The notes under the pieces were generated by a model. It was given only the letters and a program-made list of their open reading frames with translations. It made no database searches and was not told the origin of the DNA. A DNA stretch of 64,000 bases from Chloroflexota bacterium (lineage in GTDB: Bacteria > Chloroflexota > Anaerolineae > 4572-78 > J111). The translations under genes were made by a program, and so were the position numbers. Of the stretch, positions 16,966 to 25,071 are shown piece after piece. The stretch is taken from positions 1 to 64,000 of the forward strand of contig BOKF01000043.1 in NCBI GenBank assembly GCA_016860845.1. Direction: 5' to 3'. Each line of letters starts with the position of its first letter. The first letter of the stretch is position 1.

Positions 16966-17754
16966 ATGCCTAAAATTAGTAGTCAACCTATTCTTAAGAT
17001 TGAACATCTCCATAAAAACTTCGTTACTACTCAAGCCCTCATTGATGCTAACCTGGAAGTGCAAACCGGTGAAGTGGTGGTTTTGATTGGACCATCTGGC
17101 TCAGGCAAAAGCACCCTGCTACGCTGTATTAATTACCTGGAAGTGCCTACCCAGGGACGGATTTGGTTGGACGGCGAATACATCGGGGGGCGGTTGGAGA
17201 GTGATCAGCGCTGGCTAGAAGATAGTCCCATCGAGTTAGCCCGTAAGCGACAGAAAATAGGCATGGTCTTTCAACTATTTAACCTTTTTGCTCATTTGAG
17301 CGCTCTGGATAACATTGCCATTGGTCCCCACAAAGTATTAGGTAAATCCAAGGCGGAATCACGGGAATTGGCTCGGCAACTCTTACGGAAAGTACACCTG
17401 GCCGAACACGGCCATAAACTACCTTTTCAAATGTCGGGAGGACAGCAGCAGCGAGTAGCCATTGCCCGCGCCCTGGCCATGAATCCCAAGCTGATGCTCT
17501 TTGACGAGCCAACCTCGGCCCTTGACCCCAAGCTCACTCACGAGGTATTAGAAGTTATTCAGGAGCTGGCCGAGGAAGGGATGACCATGTTGGTTGTTAC
17601 GCATGAACTTAATTTTGCCCGCAAGGTGGCTGATACGGTTGTTTACCTGGAGGAAGCCCGCATTGTGGAGAGTGGTTCGCCCGAAGAAATTTTTGCTAAT
17701 TCTCAAAATGAGCTGGTCCATAAGTTTCTTTCTTACTACATGTGGGAGAGTTAG
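16966..17754 (+). CDS. Polar amino-acid-type ABC transporter ATP-binding protein, GlnQ/HisP-like
   Basis: This 262-residue ATPase has Walker A GPSGSGKST (about residue 44), a Q-loop region GMVFQLFNLFAH, signature MSGGQQQRVAIARALAM, Walker B LMLFDEPTSALD and switch His VVTHE. The insertion after Walker A (VPTQGRIWLDGEYIGGRLES) is a little longer than in GlnQ. ATG 16966 has GAGG about 12 nt upstream; a TTG at 16930 would extend it by 12 residues that are not conserved. The ATPase is encoded between its two permeases, which is an uncommon order in this family. Confidence 0.94.
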   Translation: MPKISSQPILKIEHLHKNFVTTQALIDANLEVQTGEVVVLIGPSGSGKSTLLRCINYLEVPTQGRIWLDGEYIGGRLESDQRWLEDSPIELARKRQKIGMVFQLFNLFAHLSALDNIAIGPHKVLGKSKAESRELARQLLRKVHLAEHGHKLPFQMSGGQQQRVAIARALAMNPKLMLFDEPTSALDPKLTHEVLEVIQELAEEGMTMLVVTHELNFARKVADTVVYLEEARIVESGSPEEIFANSQNELVHKFLSYYMWES

Positions 17755-17756
17755 CC

Positions 17757-18440
17757 ATGCTTGATTTTACTTTCATGCTGGAAATTATTCCCAATTTATT
17801 ACGGGCGGTACGGGTCACCATAGAGATCAGTTTTTTGGCAGTAATTTTGGGTACAATTGCCGGGATTTTTTTGGGCAGCGTAAGGGTACTTGGCCCCCGT
17901 TTGATACAACTACTGATTCAAGGGATGGTCAATTTCATTCGCGGGGTGCCGCAATTGGTCATTATCCTAATTGTTTATTACGTTTTACCAAATTTTGGTT
18001 TGGTGTTTGATGAATTTTGGACAGGAGTCATTGCCCTGACCATTATCGCCGCCGGGTATGAAGTGGAAATTGTGCGGGCTGCGGTTGAATCCATTGATAA
18101 GGGGCAACGCGAAGCGGCTTTATCCATTGGGATGAGTCCGATTATGGCCTTTAGCCAAATCATTTTGCCTCAGGCAACGCGGCGCATGATTCCCGCCATT
18201 ACCAATGAGTTAGCTAATACGGTAAAAAGTTCAGCTTTATTATCGGTCATCGCGGTCAATGAGTTGTTAAAGATTGGCAATGGGATCATTACCCGCACCT
18301 TCTATGTGTATGAAGTGCTCTTGGAGATGGCAATTCTGTATCTCTTGGTTGTTGGCTTCCTGATTTGGATCTCCAATTACTTAGAAAATAGGGTCTTCTC
18401 CTTTGGTAGAGGCGTGGGTTTAAGCCAAGAGGCCAGATAA
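17757..18440 (+). CDS. Polar amino-acid-type ABC transporter permease, HisQ/GlnP-like, copy 2
   Basis: This 227-residue membrane protein is a paralog of the permease at 16232. The coupling motif is IDKGQREAALSIGMSPIMAF followed by SQIILPQATRRMIPAI. The ATG at 17757 begins two bases after the ATPase stop; a GTG at 17742 overlaps the ATPase end and is less likely. Together with 16232, 16966 and the double-domain binding protein it completes one importer. Confidence 0.92.
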   Translation: MLDFTFMLEIIPNLLRAVRVTIEISFLAVILGTIAGIFLGSVRVLGPRLIQLLIQGMVNFIRGVPQLVIILIVYYVLPNFGLVFDEFWTGVIALTIIAAGYEVEIVRAAVESIDKGQREAALSIGMSPIMAFSQIILPQATRRMIPAITNELANTVKSSALLSVIAVNELLKIGNGIITRTFYVYEVLLEMAILYLLVVGFLIWISNYLENRVFSFGRGVGLSQEAR

Positions 18441-18466
18441 TCTCAACTAGAAAAGAGAAATGGCAT

Positions 18467-19327
18467 ATGAGTGTTAATAAAAATGGCCTTCAGATTAAAC
18501 CGATTGATGATTTTATTTGGCCAAACGGAAAGAAGTGCGCCGTGGCTATTGGCTGGCACGTGGATGGGGAGTCTGGCCCAATAGCCAGTGATGCCCGTAA
18601 TGCCAAGCACATTGCGGCCTTATCCGAGGGAGCTTATGGCATTTCAACGGCCATTCCCCGTATTCTGGAAATGCACCGAGTGCTGGAGATTCCAGCCTCT
18701 TTCTTTGTGCCTGGTTATGTGGCTGACCTTCACCCAGACGCGGTGGAGAAAATGGTCCATGCCGGGCATGAAGTAGCTCATCACGGCTATATGCATGAAA
18801 ATGTTTTTCTCCTTAGTGATGAGGAAGAGCGCGAAGTTTTTAGACGCGGTACTGAAAGTTTGAAACGCATCACCGGCACAGAACCGGTGGGTTGGAGTGC
18901 GCCGGGGTGGGGTGTTAAACAGCATACTCTTGAACTGCTATGTGAATTAGACATGCTCTATGACGCCAGTTTGATGGAATACGACGTGCCGTATATTATA
19001 GCTACTCCAAGGGGCGAGCTGGTAGAACTACCTATTAGTCTGATTCTGGATGATTGGGAAATTTTTGGTGGATCCCTCTTTCCGAAGGGCGGTGGGGTTA
19101 ATGCCCCTGCCGAAACTGGTTTCCAAATTTGGAAAGAAGAGTTCGAGGGCATGCGCCGTTTTGGCGGCTTTTTCAACACCACCTTCCATCCCAATTTAAT
19201 GGGCCGCCCAGGGCGGATTAATATGCTCTATCGTCTCTTTAGTTATATGAAATCGTTTAACGATGTCTGGTGGGTGACGTGTGAGCAGATGGCGCGATAT
19301 GTCCGCTCCTTCGTAGAAGGTAAATGA
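18467..19327 (+). CDS. Polysaccharide-deacetylase-fold hydrolase, PuuE (allantoinase)-like
   Basis: The 286-residue protein has the NodB-type metal hydrolase pattern seen in PuuE and peptidoglycan deacetylases. It has a first Asp in IGWHVDGESG (about residue 33), the His pair in HEVAHHGYMHE (about 104-112), WSAPGWGV (about 145) and FFNTTFHPNLMGRPGR near the end (about 236). Members of this branch act on cyclic amides such as allantoin or on N-acetyl groups. No signal peptide is present, so a cytoplasmic ureide or imide substrate is more likely than a cell-wall polymer. It directly follows the amino-acid-type importer (27 bp). The allantoinase reading fits the purine theme but is not proven. 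Confidence 0.8.
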   Translation: MSVNKNGLQIKPIDDFIWPNGKKCAVAIGWHVDGESGPIASDARNAKHIAALSEGAYGISTAIPRILEMHRVLEIPASFFVPGYVADLHPDAVEKMVHAGHEVAHHGYMHENVFLLSDEEEREVFRRGTESLKRITGTEPVGWSAPGWGVKQHTLELLCELDMLYDASLMEYDVPYIIATPRGELVELPISLILDDWEIFGGSLFPKGGGVNAPAETGFQIWKEEFEGMRRFGGFFNTTFHPNLMGRPGRINMLYRLFSYMKSFNDVWWVTCEQMARYVRSFVEGK

Positions 19328-19392
19328 AGGGGCAAGGAAATGTAACAATTATTGAGGATAAAAATCTAAGGTAACTTGAACAAAGAGGACTT

Positions 19393-20064
19393 ATGTCTTT
19401 ACCATCACTGCCGGAAAATGAGGAATACAGCCTCACTGAAAAAGTCTTCGAAGCCTTAAAAAAGGGCATCTTATCGCTGGAGATCAAACCCAGAGAATAT
19501 CTTGTTATTGGGGACGTGGCCAAAGAATACGGCCTTAGCCGTACACCCGTGCGTGAAGCTATTATCATGCTTGAAAAAGAGGGGTGGGTCGAGAATGATG
19601 GCCGCCGGGGAGCCAGGGTCACGACCCCCTCAATCAAGACAATTTTGGAATTGATTGAAATTCAGGGTGTATTGGAAGGTCACGTCGCCCGCCGGGCAGC
19701 AGAGCTTTTCTCTGAGGCGGACATTCAATTTGCTGAAGCAATTCTCGCTGAGGCTGATGCGCCCATACGGGCGGGCGATCACGAGCTAAGCCGGGCGCTT
19801 GGGGTAAAATTTCATACTTTCCTGGCTGAGAAAGCGGGCAACCAACGCTTACGGGCCATGATCGAGCAGATTACGGTCCATGTGGACCGGGTCCGCCCCC
19901 TCATTTGGCGTCAGGACAAAGCGCCCATCGAACAGTCGGCCCAGCACCACCGCCAAATTTTGGAGGCCATCAAGGAGCGGAACCCGCTTAAAGCTGCCGA
20001 GCTAATGTTTCACCACACCGTTTGGTATGAAGAAGACCTAACAGCCGCCCTATATATTTACTAG
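19393..20064 (+). CDS. GntR-family transcriptional regulator (FadR/FCD type), copy 2
   Basis: The 223-residue protein is a close paralog of the regulator at 1070. The first 75 residues, including LTEKVFEALKKGILSLEIKP and LSRTPVREAIIMLEKEGWVE, are nearly the same, so both should recognise similar operators. The C-terminal FCD ligand domain differs more (for example VHVDRVRPLIWRQDKAPIEQ). It ends just before a terminator-like hairpin and the dehydrogenase operon. AGAGGA lies 7 nt before ATG. Two regulators with shared DNA-binding domains but diverged sensor domains could integrate two ligands at one site. Confidence 0.9.
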   Translation: MSLPSLPENEEYSLTEKVFEALKKGILSLEIKPREYLVIGDVAKEYGLSRTPVREAIIMLEKEGWVENDGRRGARVTTPSIKTILELIEIQGVLEGHVARRAAELFSEADIQFAEAILAEADAPIRAGDHELSRALGVKFHTFLAEKAGNQRLRAMIEQITVHVDRVRPLIWRQDKAPIEQSAQHHRQILEAIKERNPLKAAELMFHHTVWYEEDLTAALYIY

Positions 20065-20086
20065 GCTGACAATATACTGATGGAGA

Positions 20087-20125
20087 AAGCCCGATACCGA
20101 CATCCGCGCATCGGACTTTTATTTG
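20087..20125 (+). terminator. Probable Rho-independent terminator after GntR copy 2
   Basis: AAGCCCGAT (20087-20095) pairs with ATCGGACTT (20110-20118), with one mismatch, around a 14-nt loop. TTTTATTT follows. It would separate the regulator from the E1 alpha gene 30 bp on. The stem is short, hence moderate confidence. Confidence 0.5.
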
Positions 20126-20154
20126 GCTGGATATAGATAATGGAGAACAGAGCT

Positions 20155-21150
20155 GTGAACCACTTAACCCATTACCCCGAAAAGCAACTTCTCACCTTTT
20201 ACCAACGCATGCTCCTGATCCGGGAGTTTGAACTCCGAGCCATCAACGAGCGACGGGCGGGCTTGATCCCCGGTTTTATCCATCCGTGTGTGGGGCAGGA
20301 GGCAACCGCGACGGGAGCTTGCGCCGCCCTGCGGATCGATGATGTAATTGCTAGTACCCATCGTGGTCATGGACACCTTATCGCCAAAGGGGGCGCGCCC
20401 AGGTATATGATGGCCGAATTGGCTGCTCGCAGCACCGGGTATTGTGGGGGCAAGGGGGGCAGCCTGCACATGACCGATTTTGACCTGGGTATTCTAGGCG
20501 CCAATGGTATTGTGGCCGGTGGTATTCCGATGGCAACCGGCGCGGCCTTAGCTTTTCAGATGCGGGAGGAAGATCGGGTGGCGCTGGCCTTCTTTGGTGA
20601 TGGCGCGGTCAACGAAGGCGCCTTTCACGAAGCGGCCAATCTGGCCGGGTTGTGGAAACTGCCAATCATCTTCTTCTGTGAAAATAACCTCTATGGCGAG
20701 GGCACGCCCCAAAGCAAACAGGCTCCGGTCGCCGACCTGGCCGTCCGGGCCGAAAGTTACGCCTTCCCCGGCGTTATTGTGGACGGCAATGATGTGTTGG
20801 CCGTTTATGAAGCAACCCAGGCAGCCGTTGAGCGAGCCAGAGCGGGTGAAGGGCCAACCTTTATCGAGGGCAAGACGTATCGTTTTCACGGGCATTACGA
20901 AGGCGATCCCATGGTTTACCGTTCCAAAGAGGAAATCGAAGCTTGGCGCGAGCGTGACCCGATTGCCTCCTTTCGCCAAAGGCTACTCAGAGAAGGGATG
21001 GTTTCTGAGGAGATGCTGGAAGCGGTTAAGCTGGAGGTCCGGGCTGCGCTCGATGAGGCCGTTCAATTTGCGCTGGACAGCCCGCAACCGGAACCAGAGT
21101 CGGCCCTGGAAGGGGTGTATCACGACACGCACGAAGGGAGAGTCTTCTGA
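20155..21150 (+). CDS. Thiamine-diphosphate-dependent 2-oxoacid/acetoin dehydrogenase E1 component, alpha subunit
   Basis: The 331-residue protein has the E1-alpha pattern: FYQRMLLIREFELRAINERR, HRGHGHLIAKG, the ThDP motif GDGAVNEGAFHEAANLAG (about residue 150) ending at ENN, and a C-terminal YRFHGHYEGDP. With E1 beta it decarboxylates a 2-oxoacid or cleaves acetoin and passes the acyl group to the lipoyl-E2 at 25072. I prefer GTG 20155 because GGAG lies 7 nt upstream; that GGAG is part of the alternative ATG 20140 codon context, which has no good ribosome site. Lipoamide dehydrogenase (E3) is not in the window. Confidence 0.9.
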   Translation: MNHLTHYPEKQLLTFYQRMLLIREFELRAINERRAGLIPGFIHPCVGQEATATGACAALRIDDVIASTHRGHGHLIAKGGAPRYMMAELAARSTGYCGGKGGSLHMTDFDLGILGANGIVAGGIPMATGAALAFQMREEDRVALAFFGDGAVNEGAFHEAANLAGLWKLPIIFFCENNLYGEGTPQSKQAPVADLAVRAESYAFPGVIVDGNDVLAVYEATQAAVERARAGEGPTFIEGKTYRFHGHYEGDPMVYRSKEEIEAWRERDPIASFRQRLLREGMVSEEMLEAVKLEVRAALDEAVQFALDSPQPEPESALEGVYHDTHEGRVF

Positions 21151-21151
21151 G

Positions 21152-22138
21152 ATGGCGCGCCAGATCACCGTTAGTGAAGCCTTACGGGAAGCCATGGCTG
21201 AAGAGATGAGCCGCGATCCTTCGGTTTTTTTGCTGGGCGAGGATGTAGGTGTTTTCGGGGGGGTGTTTGGGGTTACGGCTGGGCTATACGAGGAATTTGG
21301 CGAGAAGCGAGTCAGAGATACGCCGATTTCTGAGCAGGCCATTGTTGGTGCTGCCTTGGGGGCGGCTCTCGTAGGGATGCGCCCCATTGCCGAAATCATG
21401 TTTAGTGATTTTGTGACGGTGGCCATGGACCAGGTGGTTAACCAGGCGGCCAAGGCCCGTTATATGAGTGGTGGCAAAGCCCGAGTGCCGCTCACCCTTC
21501 GCATCGTCAACGGCGCGCCCGGTTCGGCAGCGGCGCAGCACTCACAAAGCCCGGAAAGCTGGTTTATGAATGTGCCCGGCCTCAAAATTGCGATCCCGGC
21601 CACGCCCTACGACGCCAAAGGGTTGCTAAAAACCGCGATCCGGGGCGAAGACCCGGTTCTCTTTTTTGAACACAAAATGCTGTACGCGGTCAAAGGGGAG
21701 GTGCCAGAAGAGGATTACGAAGTTCCCTTCGGACAGGCCGCCATTCGCCGGGAAGGTTCCGAAGCGACCCTTATTGCCATTGGGGGTATGCTGCCCAGAG
21801 TAATGGAAGCCGCCACCCTCATGGCCAGCAAGGGTATCTCGGTTGAAGTGATTGATCCTCGCACCCTGGTGCCGTTAGATACGAGCACCATGGTTGAGTC
21901 GGTAAAGAAAACCAAGCGCGCGATTATTGTCCACGAGGCGCATCGCCGGGCCGGGCCAGGCGCTGAAATTGCGGCTATTTTGGCCGAAGAGGCCATTGGC
22001 TACCTGGATGCGCCGGTCATACGGGTAGCGACTAAAAATGTACCCTTCCCCTATCATCCCGGCTTAGAAAAGTTCATCTTGCCGGGTGTGGACGATATTG
22101 TTCAGGCCATTGAAGGCGTAGTGAACTATTTGCTTTAA
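21152..22138 (+). CDS. 2-oxoacid/acetoin dehydrogenase E1 component, beta subunit
   Basis: The 328-residue protein is of usual E1-beta length. It starts MARQITVSEALREAMAEEMS and contains LLGEDVGVFGGVFGVTAGL, the FSDFVTVAMDQVVNQAAKA helix, PGLKIAIPATPYDAKGLL and the C-terminal KNVPFPYHPGLEKFILP. It forms the alpha2-beta2 heterotetramer with the preceding protein. The ATG follows the alpha stop by one base, so translation is coupled. A much longer open frame upstream overlaps the alpha gene and is not real. E1 beta and E2 are separated by two SDRs and a UbiD gene, which is an unusual interruption. Confidence 0.92.
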   Translation: MARQITVSEALREAMAEEMSRDPSVFLLGEDVGVFGGVFGVTAGLYEEFGEKRVRDTPISEQAIVGAALGAALVGMRPIAEIMFSDFVTVAMDQVVNQAAKARYMSGGKARVPLTLRIVNGAPGSAAAQHSQSPESWFMNVPGLKIAIPATPYDAKGLLKTAIRGEDPVLFFEHKMLYAVKGEVPEEDYEVPFGQAAIRREGSEATLIAIGGMLPRVMEAATLMASKGISVEVIDPRTLVPLDTSTMVESVKKTKRAIIVHEAHRRAGPGAEIAAILAEEAIGYLDAPVIRVATKNVPFPYHPGLEKFILPGVDDIVQAIEGVVNYLL

Positions 22139-22147
22139 GAAGGAAAA

Positions 22148-22900
22148 ATGAATCCCAAAGGTAAAACTGCTCTTATTACCGGCGGCGCCCATCGAGTGGG
22201 GCAAGCCATCACTCTGGCTTTAGCCCAGGCTGGGGCAAATGTTGTCATTAACTACAGCACCTCAGCTAAAGCCGCCCTGGCTACGGAAGCTTTAGCGCAA
22301 GCTTTGGGTGTGGAGGCCCTGGTAATTCAGGCCGATATCACCGATCTGCCCCAGGTGGAAGCGATGGCTGCGGCGGCTAAAGAACGATTTGGCGGAGTTG
22401 ATATTTTGGTAAACAGCGCCTCGTTTTGGCTGGAAACCCCCTTCCCCACCAACGATGTAACAGCCTGGCATCGGGTCACCAACGTAGCTATTCACGGCTC
22501 CTTTTACTGTGCTAATGCTGTTGCTCCCTTGCTCTTAGAAAAGAGTGAAGGGGCAATTGTGAATATTGTAGACCTGTCGGCCTGGGAGCCGTGGCCCAAC
22601 TTCATGGCCCATAGTGTTGGCAAGGCGGCGCTATTAGCCTTAAGCCGGCAACTGGCTCTGGAATTAGCTCCCACTGTGCGAGTCAACGCGGTCGCACCGG
22701 GTCCGGTACTACCCCCGCCCGACTATGATCAGGATAAAATCGCCCGGACGGCTCACAAGACCCTGTTGGACTGCTGGGGTAGTCCCGAAGATGTGGCCGA
22801 GGCTGTGCTATTTTTTGTCAAAGCCAAGTACATTACCGGCGAGGTTCTGGCCGTTGATGGAGGTGAGCGGTTTGGACACCGTAAATTGGAGCATGGATAA
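22148..22900 (+). CDS. SDR-family protein with His in place of the catalytic Tyr
   Basis: The 250-residue protein has a Rossmann SDR fold: TALITGGAHRVGQAITLALA at the N-terminus (cofactor loop) and NSASFWLETP. The active-site segment reads IVDLSAWEPWPNFMAHSVGK, so the Tyr of the YxxxK motif is replaced by His (HSVGK, about residue 155) while Lys is kept. The C-terminal ITGEVLAVDGGERFG is normal. Without Tyr, standard hydride-transfer acid catalysis would be impaired; it may use His, act as a different catalyst, or be a binding subunit. AAGGAA precedes ATG, 9 bp after E1 beta. Confidence 0.88.
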   Translation: MNPKGKTALITGGAHRVGQAITLALAQAGANVVINYSTSAKAALATEALAQALGVEALVIQADITDLPQVEAMAAAAKERFGGVDILVNSASFWLETPFPTNDVTAWHRVTNVAIHGSFYCANAVAPLLLEKSEGAIVNIVDLSAWEPWPNFMAHSVGKAALLALSRQLALELAPTVRVNAVAPGPVLPPPDYDQDKIARTAHKTLLDCWGSPEDVAEAVLFFVKAKYITGEVLAVDGGERFGHRKLEHG

Positions 22901-22915
22901 CTCAGGTACGAAGCA

Positions 22916-23701
22916 ATGAATCTCAAACGCTTTATTGGCCAGGTGGCCGTGATTACAGGGGCGGCCAGTGGGATAGGCCAGGCTTGCGCCCTGCGTTTTG
23001 CCCAGGAAGGAGCCAATGTAACCTGTCTGGACTTAAATGAAGAGGCGAACCAGGCTGTCGCTGCGGCATGCCGTGAGTTTGGGGTGGAGACCCTTGCTCT
23101 ACCTTGCAACGTGACTGAGGCCAAAAGTATTAAAATGGCGGTGACAGAAACTGTGATCCAATGGGGCCGCCTGGATGTGTTGGTCGCAGCCGCGGGCATT
23201 TACTCTGGCTCACCCCTGCCCGAGGTGTCGCTAAAGCAGTGGCAGCGTCTCATTGACATCAATTTGACCGGTGTCTTTCTGACCAACCAGGCAGTCGCCC
23301 CGATGATGATGGCCCAGAAGTCGGGCAGCATTATCAATATATCCTCCATGGCCGGCAAAACCAGTTGGCCGGCCTCGGCTGAATATTCGGCTTCCAAGAG
23401 TGGGGTCATCGGCTTGACCCGGTCAGTGGCGATGGGACTGGCCGCCTATAGAGCTACGGCGAATGCCGTCTGTCCTGGCAATACCCTGACCGAAATGGTC
23501 AAAGATGTAGCCAGCCAGATAGCGCCTGGTGAGGGGATAACCGTTGAGGAGTGGCTGCAACGGCGAGCCAACGATTGTCCCATGAAACGGCTGGCCGAAC
23601 CGTGGGAGATCGCTGGGGTAGTGGCTTTCCTGGCCTCGGCAGACGCTCGTTATCTCACGGGGCAGGCTATCGAAGTTGATGGCGGCATGGTGATGAGTTG
23701 A
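22916..23701 (+). CDS. Short-chain dehydrogenase/reductase
   Basis: This 261-residue classical SDR has the nucleotide-binding VAVITGAASGIGQA (residues about 10-22), VAAAGIYSG, Ser in INISSMAGKT and the catalytic YSASK (about 159). The C-terminal YLTGQAIEVDGGMVMS is typical of FabG-like enzymes. It should oxidise a hydroxyl group or reduce a carbonyl with NAD(P)(H). Asp after the second strand (CLDLN) favours NAD. It lies 15 bp after the atypical SDR and 22 bp before the UbiD-like gene, so a shared pathway is likely. The substrate is unknown. Confidence 0.92.
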   Translation: MNLKRFIGQVAVITGAASGIGQACALRFAQEGANVTCLDLNEEANQAVAAACREFGVETLALPCNVTEAKSIKMAVTETVIQWGRLDVLVAAAGIYSGSPLPEVSLKQWQRLIDINLTGVFLTNQAVAPMMMAQKSGSIINISSMAGKTSWPASAEYSASKSGVIGLTRSVAMGLAAYRATANAVCPGNTLTEMVKDVASQIAPGEGITVEEWLQRRANDCPMKRLAEPWEIAGVVAFLASADARYLTGQAIEVDGGMVMS

Positions 23702-23723
23702 TGAAATAGAAAGGCTCAACTTG

Positions 23724-25067
23724 ATGACAAAAATCCACGATCTGCGCTCTTTTATCCACATATTGGAAGAGGCTGGGCAATTGGTGCGCCTCAAAAAGCC
23801 AGTCAGCCTGACTCACGAGTTAGCCGATGTGGCGGCAACCTTAGCCCGCAGTGGCGGCAGCGCTCCGCTCTTTGAAAATGTAGAGGGCAGTGAGTGGCCT
23901 ATCTTTGCCAACGGGGTTACCAACCAAAAGCAAGCCGCCCTGGCCTTGGGCTGCGGGGAGGCGGAAGTGACCGACGTTATGGGGCGAGTCTTAGAACCGA
24001 GTAACGGCTTGGCCCCGACGCCGGTTCAGACGGCCAAATGGCAGGCCCATGTGCAGATAGGGGTTGAGATTGACGTGCGGGACCTACCCATCCCCATCCA
24101 CTCCCGGGGCGATGGGGGCGCCTTCATCACCGGCGGAGTCATTGTCAGCAAAGACCCCGGCTCAGGCCGGGGAAATTTGTCCTACAATCGCATGCTGCGG
24201 ATGGGGCCACGTCATTTTGGTTTTAATGTGAACGAGTGGCGGCATGTCCGCGCCTTTATGGAGAGCCGGGCCGATCCGGGCGCTCCCTTCCCCATCGCTA
24301 TCGCCATCGGCCTGGACCCGGCCATTATGATCGCGGCCGGCGTGCGCACTGAAGCAGATGAACTGACCATCGCCGGGGCTATTCGCGGGGCAAGCGTGCC
24401 AGTGTGCCGGGGAGTGACGGTTGAGGTGGACATCCCTGCTGAAGCGGAAGTGGTGATTGAGGGACTGATCCATCCTTATGAAAAAAAAGGGGAAGGACCG
24501 CTGGCTGAATTTCATGGCTATCATGGCGAGATCTGGGACAGTCCCACTTTTGAAGTCACTGCCGTCTGTTGGCGAGATAAGCCTATCTTTCAAACGATTA
24601 TTCCCGGCTGGTATGAGCATATTTACATCGGTAATGTGCTGCCGCGTGAACCACTGTTATTGAAGTTCGTGCGCCACATCAATAAATCGGCGGTGGTGCA
24701 TATCCCGCCCTATGGCAATGGCTTCTCGGCTATTGTCCAAATCAAGCGAGACAATCCTGGCCAGTCTAAAAACATCGCCCTGGCGGCGATGACGGCCCAT
24801 ATCAATATTAAGCAGGTCATCGTTGTAGACCAGGATATTAACATTTACGACCCGGCTGATGTCCTATGGGCGCTGACCAATCGGGTTGACTGGAGCAAAG
24901 ATGTCTTCACCGTACCCTCTGCTCAGGGGCATGAGATGGACCCCACCGCCGATATTCGTGGGGTGCATACCAAAATTGGTATTGATGCCACCTACAAACG
25001 AGAACGGCGCGAGTATGGTGAACGAGTCAATTATTCGATGGTAGATTTGAGTAAATATGTAGGGTAA
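23724..25067 (+). CDS. UbiD-family (prenylated-FMN) decarboxylase
   Basis: The 447-residue protein matches UbiD-type (de)carboxylases. It has SFIHILEEAGQLVRLKKPVS at the start, GRGNLSYNRMLRMGPRHFGF (about residue 150; the Arg and nearby residues bind prFMN), and EGPLAEFHGYHGEIWDSPTF (about 255-275), which carries the active-site Glu residues. UbiD enzymes need prenylated FMN made by UbiX, which is not in this window. They reversibly decarboxylate aromatic, heteroaromatic or alpha,beta-unsaturated acids. Context with E1/E2 and SDRs suggests a catabolic role on a ring or enoate carboxylate rather than ubiquinone synthesis. ATG 23724 is used; a TTG three bases earlier is also open. Confidence 0.9.
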   Translation: MTKIHDLRSFIHILEEAGQLVRLKKPVSLTHELADVAATLARSGGSAPLFENVEGSEWPIFANGVTNQKQAALALGCGEAEVTDVMGRVLEPSNGLAPTPVQTAKWQAHVQIGVEIDVRDLPIPIHSRGDGGAFITGGVIVSKDPGSGRGNLSYNRMLRMGPRHFGFNVNEWRHVRAFMESRADPGAPFPIAIAIGLDPAIMIAAGVRTEADELTIAGAIRGASVPVCRGVTVEVDIPAEAEVVIEGLIHPYEKKGEGPLAEFHGYHGEIWDSPTFEVTAVCWRDKPIFQTIIPGWYEHIYIGNVLPREPLLLKFVRHINKSAVVHIPPYGNGFSAIVQIKRDNPGQSKNIALAAMTAHINIKQVIVVDQDINIYDPADVLWALTNRVDWSKDVFTVPSAQGHEMDPTADIRGVHTKIGIDATYKRERREYGERVNYSMVDLSKYVG

Positions 25068-25071
25068 TGTA

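Noticed and set aside
20594..21151. Long extension upstream of the E1 beta gene
   Set aside because: It overlaps the real E1 alpha gene in another frame and gives a low-homology sequence; the true start is 21152 next to the alpha stop.
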